Assembly (NCBI GenBank): GCA_937996655.1
Contig: CALKUK010000014.1
Location: 62,001-126,000, forward strand
Origin: an uncultured Sphingomonadaceae bacterium
GTDB taxonomy: Bacteria; Pseudomonadota; Alphaproteobacteria; Sphingomonadales; Sphingomonadaceae
Length of the DNA: 64,000 bases
Direction of reading: 5' to 3'
Each line of letters opens with the position of its first letter. Within the stretch, counting starts at the first letter, position 1. This document shows positions 36,133 to 46,097 of the stretch, piece by piece. The notes under the pieces are model-generated. The model ran no database searches. It was given only the letters and a program-made list of their open reading frames with translations, and was not told the DNA's origin. Both the position numbers and the translations under genes were made by a program.

Positions 36133-37260
36133 TCAGTCGATGTCCTCCACGACAACCTTTTCACCGGTCACCCGCTGGGACAAAGCGGCCGCCATGAAGC
36201 GGTCCAGATCCCCGTCGAGCACGTCGCCGGGCGCAGTTGAGGTCACCCCGGTGCGGAGATCCTTCACCAGCTGGTAGGGCTGGAGCACATAAGAGCGGAT
36301 CTGGTGTCCCCAGCCAATTTCGGTTTTGGAAGCGTTGACCGCGCTGGCTTCTGCCTCCCGCTTTTGCAGCTCGGCCTCGTAGAGACGGGCTTTGAGCTGC
36401 TTCATGGCTTCGGCGCGGTTCTTATGCTGCGACCGCTGGTTCTGGCAGGCGACGACAATTCCCGTTGGAAGGTGGGTGATGCGTACCGCCGAGTCGGTCG
36501 TGTTGACGTGCTGCCCGCCCGCGCCGGACGCACGATAGGTATCGATGCGAAGTTCGCTTTCGTTCACTTCGATATCAATGTCGTCATCGACGACCGGATA
36601 GACCCAGACGCTCGAAAAGCTGGTGTGGCGGCGGGCGTTGGAATCATAGGGGCTGATGCGGACCAGCCGGTGCACGCCGCTTTCGGTCTTGGCATAGCCA
36701 TAGGCATTCTCACCTTTGATCATCAGCGTGGCAGACTTGATGCCCGCCTGTTCCCCGCCATGATAGTCAACCAGCTCAACCTTCATTTTGTGCCGTTCGG
36801 CCCAACGCGTATACATGCGTTGGAGCATTTCGGCCCAATCCTGGCTTTCCGTGCCGCCCGCACCCGCGTTGATTTCAATATAGGTGTCATTGGCGTCGGC
36901 TTCACCGGCCAGAAGGGCTGCAACCTTATCGGTCTCCGCCCGCGCGGCGAGTTGACCAAGGCTCAGAACCGCTTCGTCGGCAAGCGCGGTGTCGCCTTCT
37001 TCCTCCGCCATTTCAAGCAGCTCGACCGTGTCATCGCGCTCCTGCTCGATGGATTTGGTGGCGTTGATCGCCTCTTCCAGACGACGGCGTTCGCGCATGA
37101 CTTCCTGCGCGGCCTTGGGGTTATTCCACAAGGCCTGGTCTTCAACCTTGGCGTTCAAATCTTCAAGCCGCTTCACGGCACGATCCCAATCGAGAAAACG
37201 GCGCAGCAAGGCGACGGCCTGATTGATCTGATCGACGTGGGACTGCGCTTCGGCGCGCAT
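36133..37260 (-). CDS. prfB: peptide chain release factor 2
   Basis: 375-residue factor that ends translation at UGA and UAA. The catalytic GGQ is in [18 protein letters not shown]. The codon-recognition tripeptide, SPF in E. coli RF2, reads SPY here ([16 protein letters not shown]). There is no in-frame UGA or programmed frameshift: the reading frame is continuous from [17 protein letters not shown] precedes the ATG. It follows the PBP1A gene by 47 nt. Confidence 0.96.
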   Translation of the reverse strand: MRAEAQSHVDQINQAVALLRRFLDWDRAVKRLEDLNAKVEDQALWNNPKAAQEVMRERRRLEEAINATKSIEQERDDTVELLEMAEEEGDTALADEAVLSLGQLAARAETDKVAALLAGEADANDTYIEINAGAGGTESQDWAEMLQRMYTRWAERHKMKVELVDYHGGEQAGIKSATLMIKGENAYGYAKTESGVHRLVRISPYDSNARRHTSFSSVWVYPVVDDDIDIEVNESELRIDTYRASGAGGQHVNTTDSAVRITHLPTGIVVACQNQRSQHKNRAEAMKQLKARLYEAELQKREAEASAVNASKTEIGWGHQIRSYVLQPYQLVKDLRTGVTSTAPGDVLDGDLDRFMAAALSQRVTGEKVVVEDID

Positions 37261-37307
37261 TTCAGTTCTCCAATTTCAAGTGTGCAAGGATTGCGGAAAA
37301 GGCGGGG

Positions 37308-39854
37308 TTAGTAAATCCCGCCTTCGCGCTGCAGAAAATCACTGTCGCCGCGCTGCGGGCCGCGCGTGGCGGCATTGGTGGCGGCCTTTTCAACCTTCTT
37401 GTCGGTCTTTTCAATTTCATCGCGGCGGATGGTGCGGCGCGGTTCGCTTTCGGGCTTGAAGGCTTCCCAGATGACGGCGGCCTTGGGGTCGCTGGAAGGC
37501 CAGGCACCATAGACGCGTTTGCCCGAAGTGCGGTCGATGCGGATCATGCGGATTCCGGGCGGTGCGCGGAATGGGATCACCGGCATGTCGGCCATCGCCT
37601 TGGTGGCAAAGGCCTTGAAAATCGGAACGGCGAGCGTGCCGCCCTGTGCATAACCGCCCATCGACCGGGGTTGGTCAAAACCCATATAGACGCCGGCGAT
37701 GACATCCGCGGATCCGCCAACGAACCAGACGTTGGTCGGGCCGCTCGTCGTTCCCGTTTTGCCGAACAGGGGGCGTCCCATGTCGCGCAGGCCAACCGCG
37801 GTGCCGCGCTGGACGACGCCTTCAAGCATGTGGACGACCTGATAAGCCGTTAGCGGGTCCATCACCAGTTTCGTGCGGGCGGGCGGACGGGGCATGGCCT
37901 TGCCATCCCAATCCGGGGCATTGCAGCCTTCGCAGCGGCGGGTGTCGGCACGGAAACGCACCTTTCCGTCACGGTCCTGCACAAAGTCGATCAAGGTCGG
38001 TTTCCGGTCCTGCCCGTTGGAGGCGAGGATGGAATAGGCGTTGACCATGCGGAGCACCGTCGTTTCGCCCGCGCCGAGCGCGATGGACAAAACGGGGGGA
38101 TAGACTTGCCCCGGCGCGCTGATGCCGACAGCCGACGTCATCTTCACGACACGGTCCATGCCTGTCTGCGAGGCGGCCCGGACGGTCATCAGGTTGCGCG
38201 ACTGTTCCAGCCCCCAGCGCATCGTGTGCGGGCCGGAGCCGCCGCCCGAGAAGTTGCGGAAGCATTTCCGGCCAAGCTTGGCAGACTGATAGACGCAGAA
38301 CGGCCCGTCGATGATGATCTCCGCCGGTGTCATCCCGCCATCAAGGGCGGCGGCATAAACGAACGGTTTGATGGAAGAGCCGGGCTGGCGCAGCGCCTGT
38401 GTCGCGCGGTTATAAGAGGCGAGCCGAACGTCGAAGCCGCCCTGCATTGCCAGCACGCGGCCGGTATGCGGGTCCTGCACCACCATGCCGCCGGAAATTT
38501 CGGGGATGTTGCGCAGGGTATAGGCATTGCCCTCCTGCTTCACCGCGATGATGTCGCCCGCCTGCATGGCGTTAAAGGCTGCGGTCGCCGTGCCGCGCTT
38601 GGGGGCCATGGCGCCGGAGGCTGGCAGGACGCCCGTTGTCCCATCGGCAAACCCAAGTTGAGCCGCGGCACCGGCCTTGCCCAGCACAACTGCGATGCGC
38701 CAATCAGGATAGCCGGCACCAAGGTTTTGCGCGGCCAGACGGCCCGCCCAGCCGGGGCCGACATCAATTGTCGCAATGGGCCCGCGCCATCCCTTGCCGC
38801 TGTCATAGCGGACAAGACCATCGCGCAGGGCCTGTTCGGCATAGCGCTGATAATCGGGGTTGAGCGAGGTGCGCACCCACAGGCCGCCATCATAGACGGA
38901 ATAGGGGCCCGCCTTGGATGTTTCCCCAAATTGGCCGATCAGTTCCCGCCGGACTTCTTCCAGATAATAGCCGCCCATGTTGAGCGTTGCTGCGGTTGCG
39001 CCGCGGGGCAGGATGCCGAGCGGGGCAGAATGCGCCTCCTGATACTGGGCCTGCGTGATATAATCATTCGCCAGCATCTCCCGCAGGACATAGTCCCGCC
39101 GCTCGATGGCCTTGGCCTCATTCTTTGCGCGGCCATAGGTTTCAGGTGCCTTGGGCAGGATCGCCAGGAACGCCATTTCGTTCAACGAAAGATCGCTGAC
39201 ATCCTTGTTGAAATAGGCGCGCGCCGCTGCCTGAACACCAAAGCTGTTTCGGCCAAGCGGGATCTGGTTGAGGTAAAGTTCCAGGATCTGCTGCTTGGTC
39301 AGCACCGCTTCGATGCGCCGGGCCAAGATGGCTTCCTTGATCTTGCGGGTGACCGAATATTCATTGCCGAGCAGCAGGTTCTTCGCGACCTGCTGGGTGA
39401 TGGTGGAGCCGCCGCGTGCCCGTGCCCCCGAGCCGATCTTGCTCACATAATCAAAGACGGCGCCGACCAACCCCGGAATATCGATCCCGCCATGTTCAAA
39501 AAAGGTTTTGTCTTCAGCGGCCAAAAAGGCGCGAACAAGAAGCGGCGGATATTCATCATAGCGCAGTTCGACGCGCCGTTCACGGGCATAGCTGTGGACG
39601 GGCTCGCCATCGATGCTGCGGACATAGGTGGGCAAAGGCGGCTGATAGGTCAGCAGCTTTTCAGCCGACGGCAGATTGCGGGCAAAAATGAGCCAAAACA
39701 GGCTGAGAAGGATCAGCAACCCCGCCAATATGCGGACCGCCAGCCGGAAGCGGGGCTGGGCGTAATTGGTCCGGAACCAGGCCAGCGCGCCGCTTGCGTC
39801 ACGCCTCAGGCGCAACGTCAGACGGGCTGTATCATCGGGCAGTTCATCGGCCAT
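37308..39854 (-). CDS. mrcA: penicillin-binding protein 1A (bifunctional)
   Basis: 848-residue class A PBP that polymerises and cross-links peptidoglycan. One transmembrane segment at about residues 40-60. The glycosyltransferase domain has AAEDKTFFEHGGID (catalytic Glu), RGGSTITQQVAKNLLL and RKIKEAILARRIE. The transpeptidase domain has SxxK at Ser493 (GSSIKPF), the SRN motif in EQSRNLMTV and KTG in FGKTGTTSGPTN. The C-terminal 60 residues are charged and likely disordered. Between amiC and prfB, the usual alphaproteobacterial order. Confidence 0.97.
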   Translation of the reverse strand: MADELPDDTARLTLRLRRDASGALAWFRTNYAQPRFRLAVRILAGLLILLSLFWLIFARNLPSAEKLLTYQPPLPTYVRSIDGEPVHSYARERRVELRYDEYPPLLVRAFLAAEDKTFFEHGGIDIPGLVGAVFDYVSKIGSGARARGGSTITQQVAKNLLLGNEYSVTRKIKEAILARRIEAVLTKQQILELYLNQIPLGRNSFGVQAAARAYFNKDVSDLSLNEMAFLAILPKAPETYGRAKNEAKAIERRDYVLREMLANDYITQAQYQEAHSAPLGILPRGATAATLNMGGYYLEEVRRELIGQFGETSKAGPYSVYDGGLWVRTSLNPDYQRYAEQALRDGLVRYDSGKGWRGPIATIDVGPGWAGRLAAQNLGAGYPDWRIAVVLGKAGAAAQLGFADGTTGVLPASGAMAPKRGTATAAFNAMQAGDIIAVKQEGNAYTLRNIPEISGGMVVQDPHTGRVLAMQGGFDVRLASYNRATQALRQPGSSIKPFVYAAALDGGMTPAEIIIDGPFCVYQSAKLGRKCFRNFSGGGSGPHTMRWGLEQSRNLMTVRAASQTGMDRVVKMTSAVGISAPGQVYPPVLSIALGAGETTVLRMVNAYSILASNGQDRKPTLIDFVQDRDGKVRFRADTRRCEGCNAPDWDGKAMPRPPARTKLVMDPLTAYQVVHMLEGVVQRGTAVGLRDMGRPLFGKTGTTSGPTNVWFVGGSADVIAGVYMGFDQPRSMGGYAQGGTLAVPIFKAFATKAMADMPVIPFRAPPGIRMIRIDRTSGKRVYGAWPSSDPKAAVIWEAFKPESEPRRTIRRDEIEKTDKKVEKAATNAATRGPQRGDSDFLQREGGIY

Positions 39855-39911
39855 GGCGGGCGCATCTAGCCTGAAACTGGGGGGCAGGAAACCGCTTTTG
39901 CATGTGCAGCC

Positions 39912-40826
39912 TCACCGCGTGGCCATTTGTTTGGCAAAGTGGATTTCAACCGCACGGCGCAGCCCGACTGCGATATTCTGCTGCCCCGCGTCGGACCGGA
40001 TGCGGGCGGCATCCTCCCGATTCGAAAGATAGCCGAGTTCCAGCAGGATGGCAGGCATGTCCGGCGCCTTGAGCACGGCGAGCCCGGCCATGCGCAGTCC
40101 GCCGGACCGAAAGGGCACAAGAGCCGCACTTTCGCGGCGGACCAGCTTTGCAAATTCAAGCGACGCGGCCATCGTCTCGCGCTGGGCAAGGTCGACGAGG
40201 ATCGACGTCACGTCATTGCTCTCGCCGGATAGGTTCACGCCGTTCAAAATGTCCGCCCTATTTTCCCGCTGCGCGAGCGCATGCGCCTCCCTGTCGGACG
40301 CGACCTCGGACAGGGTATAAATGGTCGACCCTGTCGCCTGCTCGCTTGCCGAATCCGCATGAACGGAGATGAACAATTGGGCGCCCAGATTGCGTGCAAT
40401 CGCTGTCCGTTCCCGAAGGATGAGGAAGGTGTCGTCTTCGCGCGTGAGGGCAACGCGCACCCGGCCAGAGGCGAGCAGTTCATCCCGGATGCGCTTGGCC
40501 ACCGACAGGACGACATTCTTTTCCTTGGCCCCGCCAAAGGGGGAAATGGTGCCGGGGTCATGCCCGCCATGTCCGGCATCGATCACAACCAATGGCCGAC
40601 CCTTTGGCCCCAAAATGCGCGGTTGCGGGGTGCCTTGGACAACGGGATCAAGCGGGATGGTGATGTTATAGCGGCTGCGTGGCGGCCGCGCCCGGGCCGC
40701 GATCGGGGTCTGGCGCAGGTCCGCCATGCGTTCAAAGGCAGGGTCCGCCGCCGCCAGCCTGTTGGCCGGATAGGGGGTGCCCGCTGCTGAACCCAACGCT
40801 GCAAGGGCAAGGAAAACCGGCGCCAT
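39912..40826 (-). CDS. amiC: N-acetylmuramoyl-L-alanine amidase (Amidase_3)
   Basis: 304-residue exported zinc amidase that cuts the stem peptide from muramic acid during division. Zinc and catalytic residues: His in VVIDAGHGGHDPGT, Glu in GAKEKNVVL, His in FISVHADS and Glu in AILLELGYLSN. There is a short signal peptide (MAPVFLALAALGSAAG). No AMIN domain is apparent before the catalytic domain. First gene of amiC-PBP1A-prfB-methyltransferase; divergent from rne. Confidence 0.94.
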   Translation of the reverse strand: MAPVFLALAALGSAAGTPYPANRLAAADPAFERMADLRQTPIAARARPPRSRYNITIPLDPVVQGTPQPRILGPKGRPLVVIDAGHGGHDPGTISPFGGAKEKNVVLSVAKRIRDELLASGRVRVALTREDDTFLILRERTAIARNLGAQLFISVHADSASEQATGSTIYTLSEVASDREAHALAQRENRADILNGVNLSGESNDVTSILVDLAQRETMAASLEFAKLVRRESAALVPFRSGGLRMAGLAVLKAPDMPAILLELGYLSNREDAARIRSDAGQQNIAVGLRRAVEIHFAKQMATR

Positions 40827-41288
40827 GGCCCCTCATGCCCCGAAATCCGGCTTCTGGTCCAGCCCTGATGGTCGATGTCGCGCGGATCTCGTGTGGCGCG
40901 ACGCTGTCACCGTTTTTTAACAATATGTTAGCCAAGCCGCGTCCAGAGGAGGGGTGCCCGCCAAGCAAAGATGTTGCCGCTTTGGCAATGCAGTGCTAGC
41001 AGCAACAGGTCGCCGAGACTCTTTTCGGCATTCACAGGCCGGCCCTTATTGGGGATCCGGTCGTTCCAGGTTGACGTTGCATGATGCATGTTACTCCCGT
41101 TTCGCGCCCTTCCGCCCTTCTCGGCGACGCGCGGACAGGGGCTTTTGATTCGGCGATGACTGCCGGTCCTGCATCTGCGGCAGAGGCACTTTCACCAGAA
41201 CCACACGGCTTGGAGCGTTTGCTCCGCCGGAATTTTGTCGCGCCAGTTGCCCTCACGGGCGGCTCGGGTCGCGCACGGAGATACGATA
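40827..41288 (+). other. long non-coding gap with the probable 5' leader of rne
   Basis: 462 bp between amiC and rne with no supported gene. It contains a palindrome TGCATGATGCA (41078-41088), an AT-rich patch TTTTTTAACAATATGTTAG (about 40914-40932) that may hold promoter elements, and a hairpin at 41207-41229. Open frames here overlap the rne start and show no family features. Confidence 0.6.
41207..41229 (+). promoter_or_regulatory. candidate hairpin in the rne leader
   Basis: CGGC-TT-GGAGC-GTTT-GCTCC-GCCG: a 5-bp stem with a GTTT loop stacked on a 4-bp stem with a TT bulge, 60 nt before the rne start. In E. coli a 5' UTR hairpin lets RNase E cleave and limit its own mRNA; an equivalent role here is inferred. 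Confidence 0.45.
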
Positions 41289-43877
41289 ATGACAATGCGG
41301 ATGTTGATCGACGCCCGCCACCCGGAGGAAACTCGGGTTGCGGTCGTCAAGGGAAACAAGATTGAGGAATTTGATTTTGAATCGGCGGAACGTCGCCAGC
41401 TCAAAGGAAACATCTACCTCGCAAAAGTAACGCGTGTGGAGCCGTCGCTCCAGGCGGCGTTTGTCGACTATGGTGGGAACCGTCACGGATTCCTTGCCTT
41501 TTCGGAAATCCACCCCGATTATTACCAGATCCCGAAGGAGGATCGCGAAGCGCTGCTCCGCGAAGAGGCCGAGCATGCGGCTGAAGAAGCCGCTCTGCGC
41601 GCCGCCGAAGGGGATGATGACATCATCGACGGTCATCATGACGATGACGGGCAGGACCATGACCGCCCCGATTCCGATCTGGAAGATGATGGCGAAGGCG
41701 ATGCGCCCGCGCCGGAATCCGCAGGCGGCAATGGTCATGATGATCATGCGGCTGAAGATCTGCGTCGCCGCCGTATGGCGCTGCGCCGCCGCTATAAGAT
41801 CCAAGACGTTATCCATCGGCGGCAGGTTCTGCTGGTGCAGGTCGTCAAGGAAGAGCGCGGCAATAAGGGTGCGGCGCTCACCACCTATCTGTCGCTTGCC
41901 GGCCGCTATTGCGTGCTTATGCCTAACACCACCCATGGTGGCGGAATCAGCCGTAAGATTTCAAATGCTGCAGACCGCAAGCGCCTGAAGACCATCATGG
42001 CGGAACTGGCTTTGCCGCCGTCCATGGGCTGCATCGTCCGCACCGCCGGTCTTCAGCGCACCAAGACCGAGATCAAGCGGGACTTTGATTATCTCGCCCG
42101 CCTGTGGGACGATATCCGCGAGACCACACTGAAGAGCCAGGCGCCGGCCCTCGTCAATGAGGACAGCGATCTCATCAAGCGCGCGATCCGCGATATCTAC
42201 AACCGCGACATCGATGAGGTGATCGTGGAGGGTGAACGCGGCTATAAGCAGGCGCGCGACTTCATGAAGCTGCTGATGCCGAGCCATGTGAAGAAGGTGA
42301 AGGCTTATGCTGACGCCGTTCCGCTCTATCAGCGTTATGGCGCCGAAGATCAGCTGGAGGCGATGTACCATCCTGTCGTCCAGCTGAAGTCGGGCGGTTA
42401 TCTCGTCATCAACCCGACCGAAGCTCTGGTGTCGATCGACATCAACTCGGGCCGGTCAACGCGCGAACATGGCATCGAGCAGACGGCAGTTGCCACCAAC
42501 CTAGAGGCGGCGCAGGAAATTGCTCGCCAGCTGCGCCTGCGCGACATGGCCGGTCTTGTTGTCATCGACTTTATCGACATGGAGTCCAACTCCAACGTTC
42601 GTAAGGTTGAAAAGGCGATGAAGGCGGCGCTCGCCAATGATCGCGCCCGCATTCAGGTCGGCCGCATCAGCCAGTTCGGTTTGCTCGAAATGAGCCGCCA
42701 GCGCCTGCGCACCGGTGTTTTGGAAGCTTCGACGCGCGAATGTCCGCATTGCGAAGGCACGGGCCTTGTCCGCACGGCCTCGTCGGCAGGCCTTTCGGCG
42801 CTGCGTATGTTGGAAGAAGAAGCGGCCCGCGGTCGTGGCAGCCAGCTCACGCTGCGTGCCAGCCAGGAAGCCGCCTTCTATGTGCTCAACCGCAAGCGGC
42901 ATGAACTGGGTGAAATCGAAGAACGCTATGGCGTGCTGATCGATGTCCAGTCCGATGGTCAGCTGGAGGGCGCACGGATGACGGTCGAAGCCGGTGGCCC
43001 GCCGCCTGCTTTCCGCCCGACATATGAACCCATTGTCGATGATGAGCCTGATCTGGATGTCGAAGATTTCGACGATGAAGATGAAGGCGAGGAGGCGGAA
43101 GCTCGCGAAGATCGTGAAGACCGCGAAGAACGGGGCGATGGCGAAGCCCGTCGTCGTGGCCGCAGCCGTCGCCGCCGAGGCCGTCGTGGCGGTCGCCGCG
43201 ATGACACCGAACGGGGTGAACCGTCTGCCGATGGGGAAGGCGATGCCGACGCCTCGGGCGATGAGGCCCAGGGTGAAGACGCGCCTGCCAATGCCGCCGA
43301 ACCGCGCGAAGACAAGGATGGCGCCCGTCGCCGTCGCCGTCGCGGACGTCGCGGTGGTCGTCGTCGGCCTGAAGAAGGAACTGCAGGCACCGAAGAGTCG
43401 CAGGACGATGCCGTAGAGGCAGCGGACGAAGTGGCCCCGGTTGAGGCCGCGCCTGTTGACGCGGCGTCTGAAGGCGAGGCTCCCAAAAAGCCGCGTCGCC
43501 GGACGAGCCGGGCCAAGGCTGTGGACACCGTTGAGGCGGTTGACGCCCCGGTTGAGGTTGTTGCGGAAGAACCTGTGGCTGAAAAGCCGAAGCGCACCCG
43601 CAAGAAAAAGGCCGATGCCGATGTAACAGAGGCCGCAGCAGATGTGGCTCCGGTTGCACCGGAACCGGTGGTAGCCCCGGCTGTTGAAGAGGCCGTGGCC
43701 GAAAAGCCGAAGCGCACCCGCAAGAAGAAGACGGACACAGACGCAGCACCTGAGGCTGCGGCAGATGCCCCGGCTGCGGACGCTGCTGCACCTGACGCTC
43801 CGGCTGCTGAGGCTGAAGGATCGACTGATACACCGCGTCGTGGCTGGTGGCAGCGCACCTTCGGCGACGCCGTCTGA
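41289..43877 (+). CDS. rne: ribonuclease E
   Basis: 862-residue endoribonuclease of the RNA degradosome. The start at 41289 has GGAG 8 nt upstream. The S1 domain (KGNIYLAKVTRVEPSLQAAFVDYG) is split by an acidic, His/Asp-rich insert (about residues 85-160), a form typical of alphaproteobacteria. Catalytic Asp384 (ALVSIDINSG) and Asp427 (VVIDFIDME) and the zinc-link Cys485/Cys488 (CPHC) are present. The tail is acidic then Arg-rich (RRRRRGRRGGRR), then carries two copies of a 12-residue VAEKPKRTRKKK unit 120 nt apart, a likely RNA or partner binding scaffold. Confidence 0.97.
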   Translation: MTMRMLIDARHPEETRVAVVKGNKIEEFDFESAERRQLKGNIYLAKVTRVEPSLQAAFVDYGGNRHGFLAFSEIHPDYYQIPKEDREALLREEAEHAAEEAALRAAEGDDDIIDGHHDDDGQDHDRPDSDLEDDGEGDAPAPESAGGNGHDDHAAEDLRRRRMALRRRYKIQDVIHRRQVLLVQVVKEERGNKGAALTTYLSLAGRYCVLMPNTTHGGGISRKISNAADRKRLKTIMAELALPPSMGCIVRTAGLQRTKTEIKRDFDYLARLWDDIRETTLKSQAPALVNEDSDLIKRAIRDIYNRDIDEVIVEGERGYKQARDFMKLLMPSHVKKVKAYADAVPLYQRYGAEDQLEAMYHPVVQLKSGGYLVINPTEALVSIDINSGRSTREHGIEQTAVATNLEAAQEIARQLRLRDMAGLVVIDFIDMESNSNVRKVEKAMKAALANDRARIQVGRISQFGLLEMSRQRLRTGVLEASTRECPHCEGTGLVRTASSAGLSALRMLEEEAARGRGSQLTLRASQEAAFYVLNRKRHELGEIEERYGVLIDVQSDGQLEGARMTVEAGGPPPAFRPTYEPIVDDEPDLDVEDFDDEDEGEEAEAREDREDREERGDGEARRRGRSRRRRGRRGGRRDDTERGEPSADGEGDADASGDEAQGEDAPANAAEPREDKDGARRRRRRGRRGGRRRPEEGTAGTEESQDDAVEAADEVAPVEAAPVDAASEGEAPKKPRRRTSRAKAVDTVEAVDAPVEVVAEEPVAEKPKRTRKKKADADVTEAAADVAPVAPEPVVAPAVEEAVAEKPKRTRKKKTDTDAAPEAAADAPAADAAAPDAPAAEAEGSTDTPRRGWWQRTFGDAV

Positions 43878-43927
43878 TCTCCGGGCTTTCAGCCCGCGTT
43901 CAGCAAGGGGAGGGGAGAAGCAACACC

Positions 43928-45304
43928 ATGCAATTCCCCTCCCTCCTTGTCCGCTCCTTCATCAGCCGTTGTGTTGCCCTGCTTCTGGCCGTCACCTTGG
44001 CGGTCCAGCCGGCCATGGCCCAGTCGATCCTGCGCGACGCAGAGACCGAGGCGCTGTTTGCAGACATGTCTGCCGGCGTCATTCAGGCGGCGGGCCTCCA
44101 GCCAAAGCACGTCCAGATCGTCCTGCTGCAGGATAAGGAAATCAACGCCTTTGTGGCGGGTGGGCAGATCGTCTATGTCCATTCCGGCCTTGTCGCGGCC
44201 GCGAAGAACGCCAATGAAGTTCAGGGCGTCATCGCGCATGAAATCGGCCATGTTGCAGGCGGCCACATCATCCGCAGCAGCGAAGGCATCAAGACCGCAA
44301 CCGGCATTACATTGTTGAGCCTCCTGCTCGGCGCAGCGGCGATTGCGGCGGGCGCGGGGGAAGCTGGTGCCGGTATCATGGCCGCCGGGCAACAGGCCGC
44401 CATGAGCAAGTTTTTGGCCTTCACGCGCACACAGGAATCCTCGGCAGATTCGGCAGCAGCCAGCTACATGTCCAAAGCGGGCATCAGCGGCAAAGGCATG
44501 ATCAGCTTTTTCAAGACGCTACAGAATGTCGAGTTCCGCTACGCCATCCCGCAGGAGGACAGCTATGGCCGCACCCATCCGCTGACGGGAGAACGCATCG
44601 CAGCGCTTCAGGAAGTGGTGGAGAAGGATGCCGCCTGGAACAAGCCGACAGACCCGGCGCTGGAAGCGCGGTTTCAGCGCGTCAAGGCAAAGCTGACAGG
44701 CTTCGTGTCTGAACCGCGCCAGACGCTCATCACCTATCCTGTCACCGATACGTCCATTCCAGCCCGCTATGCGCGCGCTTATGCCTGGCACCGCAGCGCC
44801 TATCCCGACAAAGCGCTCGAAGAGGTGGACTCGCTCCTCAGCTCCGTCCCGCATGATCCCTATTTTCTGGAGCTGAAAGGGCAGATCCTGCTCGAATCAG
44901 GGCGACCACAAGAGGCGCTGCCGGTGTTGCGTGAAGCGACTGACCTTACCCGATCCCAGCCGTTGATTGCCGCTTTGTTCGGCCATGCGTTGCTGGCGAC
45001 AGAAGATAAGGCCAATCTACCTGAGGCGACGCGGGTGCTGAAATCAGCGGTGTCGAAGGATAATGACAATCCCTTTGCCTGGTATCAGCTGGGCGTCGTC
45101 TATGAACGCGAAGGGGATTTGCCGCGCGCCCAGCTGGCTACGGCGGAACGCTATAGCCTGCAAGGGCAGACCAATCTGGCATTGGTGAGCGCCGAAGCCG
45201 CGATGGGCGGGATTGCAAAGGGATCTCCGGACTGGATTCGCGCGCAGGACATTGCCATGGCGTCGCGGGCGGAAATGGAAAACAACAAGCACAGGCGGCG
45301 ATGA
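43928..45304 (+). CDS. M48 metalloprotease with TPR-like tail, BepA-type
   Basis: 458-residue exported zinc protease. AGGGGAGG stands before the ATG at 43928, and a signal peptide (about residues 15-32, CVALLLAVTLAVQPAMAQ) follows. The catalytic motif is AHEIGHVAGGH with the third ligand in ESSADSAAASYM, and the hydrophobic loop LLSLLLGAAAIAAG sits between. The C-terminal half has tetratricopeptide-like helices (ALEEVDSLLSSVPHDPYF ... EGDLPRAQLATAERYS). BepA-like proteins check LptD and other outer-membrane proteins, so envelope quality control is the inferred role. Its stop overlaps the next ATG. Confidence 0.92.
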   Translation: MQFPSLLVRSFISRCVALLLAVTLAVQPAMAQSILRDAETEALFADMSAGVIQAAGLQPKHVQIVLLQDKEINAFVAGGQIVYVHSGLVAAAKNANEVQGVIAHEIGHVAGGHIIRSSEGIKTATGITLLSLLLGAAAIAAGAGEAGAGIMAAGQQAAMSKFLAFTRTQESSADSAAASYMSKAGISGKGMISFFKTLQNVEFRYAIPQEDSYGRTHPLTGERIAALQEVVEKDAAWNKPTDPALEARFQRVKAKLTGFVSEPRQTLITYPVTDTSIPARYARAYAWHRSAYPDKALEEVDSLLSSVPHDPYFLELKGQILLESGRPQEALPVLREATDLTRSQPLIAALFGHALLATEDKANLPEATRVLKSAVSKDNDNPFAWYQLGVVYEREGDLPRAQLATAERYSLQGQTNLALVSAEAAMGGIAKGSPDWIRAQDIAMASRAEMENNKHRRR

Positions 45305-46044
45305 ACGGGGGACTGAAAACGATGGTGTTGCCGATTCTGGCAGGGCTGGTCGGCGCAGGTGGCGCTGCGCTTTACATGGCGTCCGTCGAGCCCGCAGCCG
45401 CGCCCGTCAACCCGACGGATCGCGCGGCGATTGAAACGATCGTGCGGGAATATATTCTCACGCACCCGGAAATCCTGCCGCAGGCGATGGAAAATCTGCG
45501 TGCGCAGGAATTGTCCAAGGTGGTGGAGACGAACCGCAAGCTCATCGAAACACCCATCGGCGATGCCTGGGAAGGTGCGGCTGACGCCGACGTGACGCTC
45601 GTCGAGTTTTACGATTATGCTTGCGGCTATTGCCGCGCCTCCCTCACCGATATCGAAAAGCTGCTTGCCGAAGATAAGAAGCTCAAGGTCGTCTATCGCG
45701 ACATGCCTGTCTTAGGGGAGGACAGTGTGGAGGCCGCGCGGCTCAGTGTCGCCGCCGCCATGGCCGGGAAATTCAACCTGATGCACAAGCCGCTTTACGC
45801 CAAGGGGCGCCCGACGCCGGAGGCGCTGGCGGTGGTCCGCAAGGATCTGGCGCTCGACAAGGCGGCCATTGGCAATCCGGCGGTTGATCAGGAATTGACC
45901 AAGAATTTGCAGCTTCAGCGCCAGCTTGATTTGTCCGGGACACCCGCCTGGGTGGTGGGCAGCAAGGTGCTGGTTGGTGCAGTTGGCCATGATGCATTGA
46001 AGGCTGCCATCGCAGAAGCGCGTGCCGCAAAGGCCGCGCGCTAG
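45301..46044 (+). CDS. DsbA family thiol oxidoreductase, ScsC-like
   Basis: 247-residue thioredoxin-fold protein with an N-terminal hydrophobic signal or anchor (MVLPILAGLVGAGGAALYMASV). The redox motif is CGYC (FYDYACGYCRAS) and the cis-proline loop is SGTPAWVVG. A helical stretch before the domain (IETIVREYILTHPEILPQAM) is the usual lead-in of the ScsC/BdbD-type group. Coupled to the M48 protease by ATGA. Together they suggest periplasmic protein folding and quality control. Confidence 0.9.
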   Translation: MNGGLKTMVLPILAGLVGAGGAALYMASVEPAAAPVNPTDRAAIETIVREYILTHPEILPQAMENLRAQELSKVVETNRKLIETPIGDAWEGAADADVTLVEFYDYACGYCRASLTDIEKLLAEDKKLKVVYRDMPVLGEDSVEAARLSVAAAMAGKFNLMHKPLYAKGRPTPEALAVVRKDLALDKAAIGNPAVDQELTKNLQLQRQLDLSGTPAWVVGSKVLVGAVGHDALKAAIAEARAAKAAR

Positions 46045-46097
46045 CCTGGTTCCATTTTTCCCCTTGGCAGAACAGCGGCATGTGCCATTGTCCGGCC

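Noticed and set aside
36133..37260. Possible programmed frameshift in prfB
   Set aside because: The frame is continuous without an internal UGA and without the E. coli-type slippery site.
38106..39869. 587-codon open frame on the plus strand
   Set aside because: Antisense to the PBP1A gene, whose domains are all intact.
42886..43858. Long minus-strand frames rich in Ser/Arg/Pro
   Set aside because: Low-complexity shadows of the Arg/Glu/Ala-rich RNase E tail.
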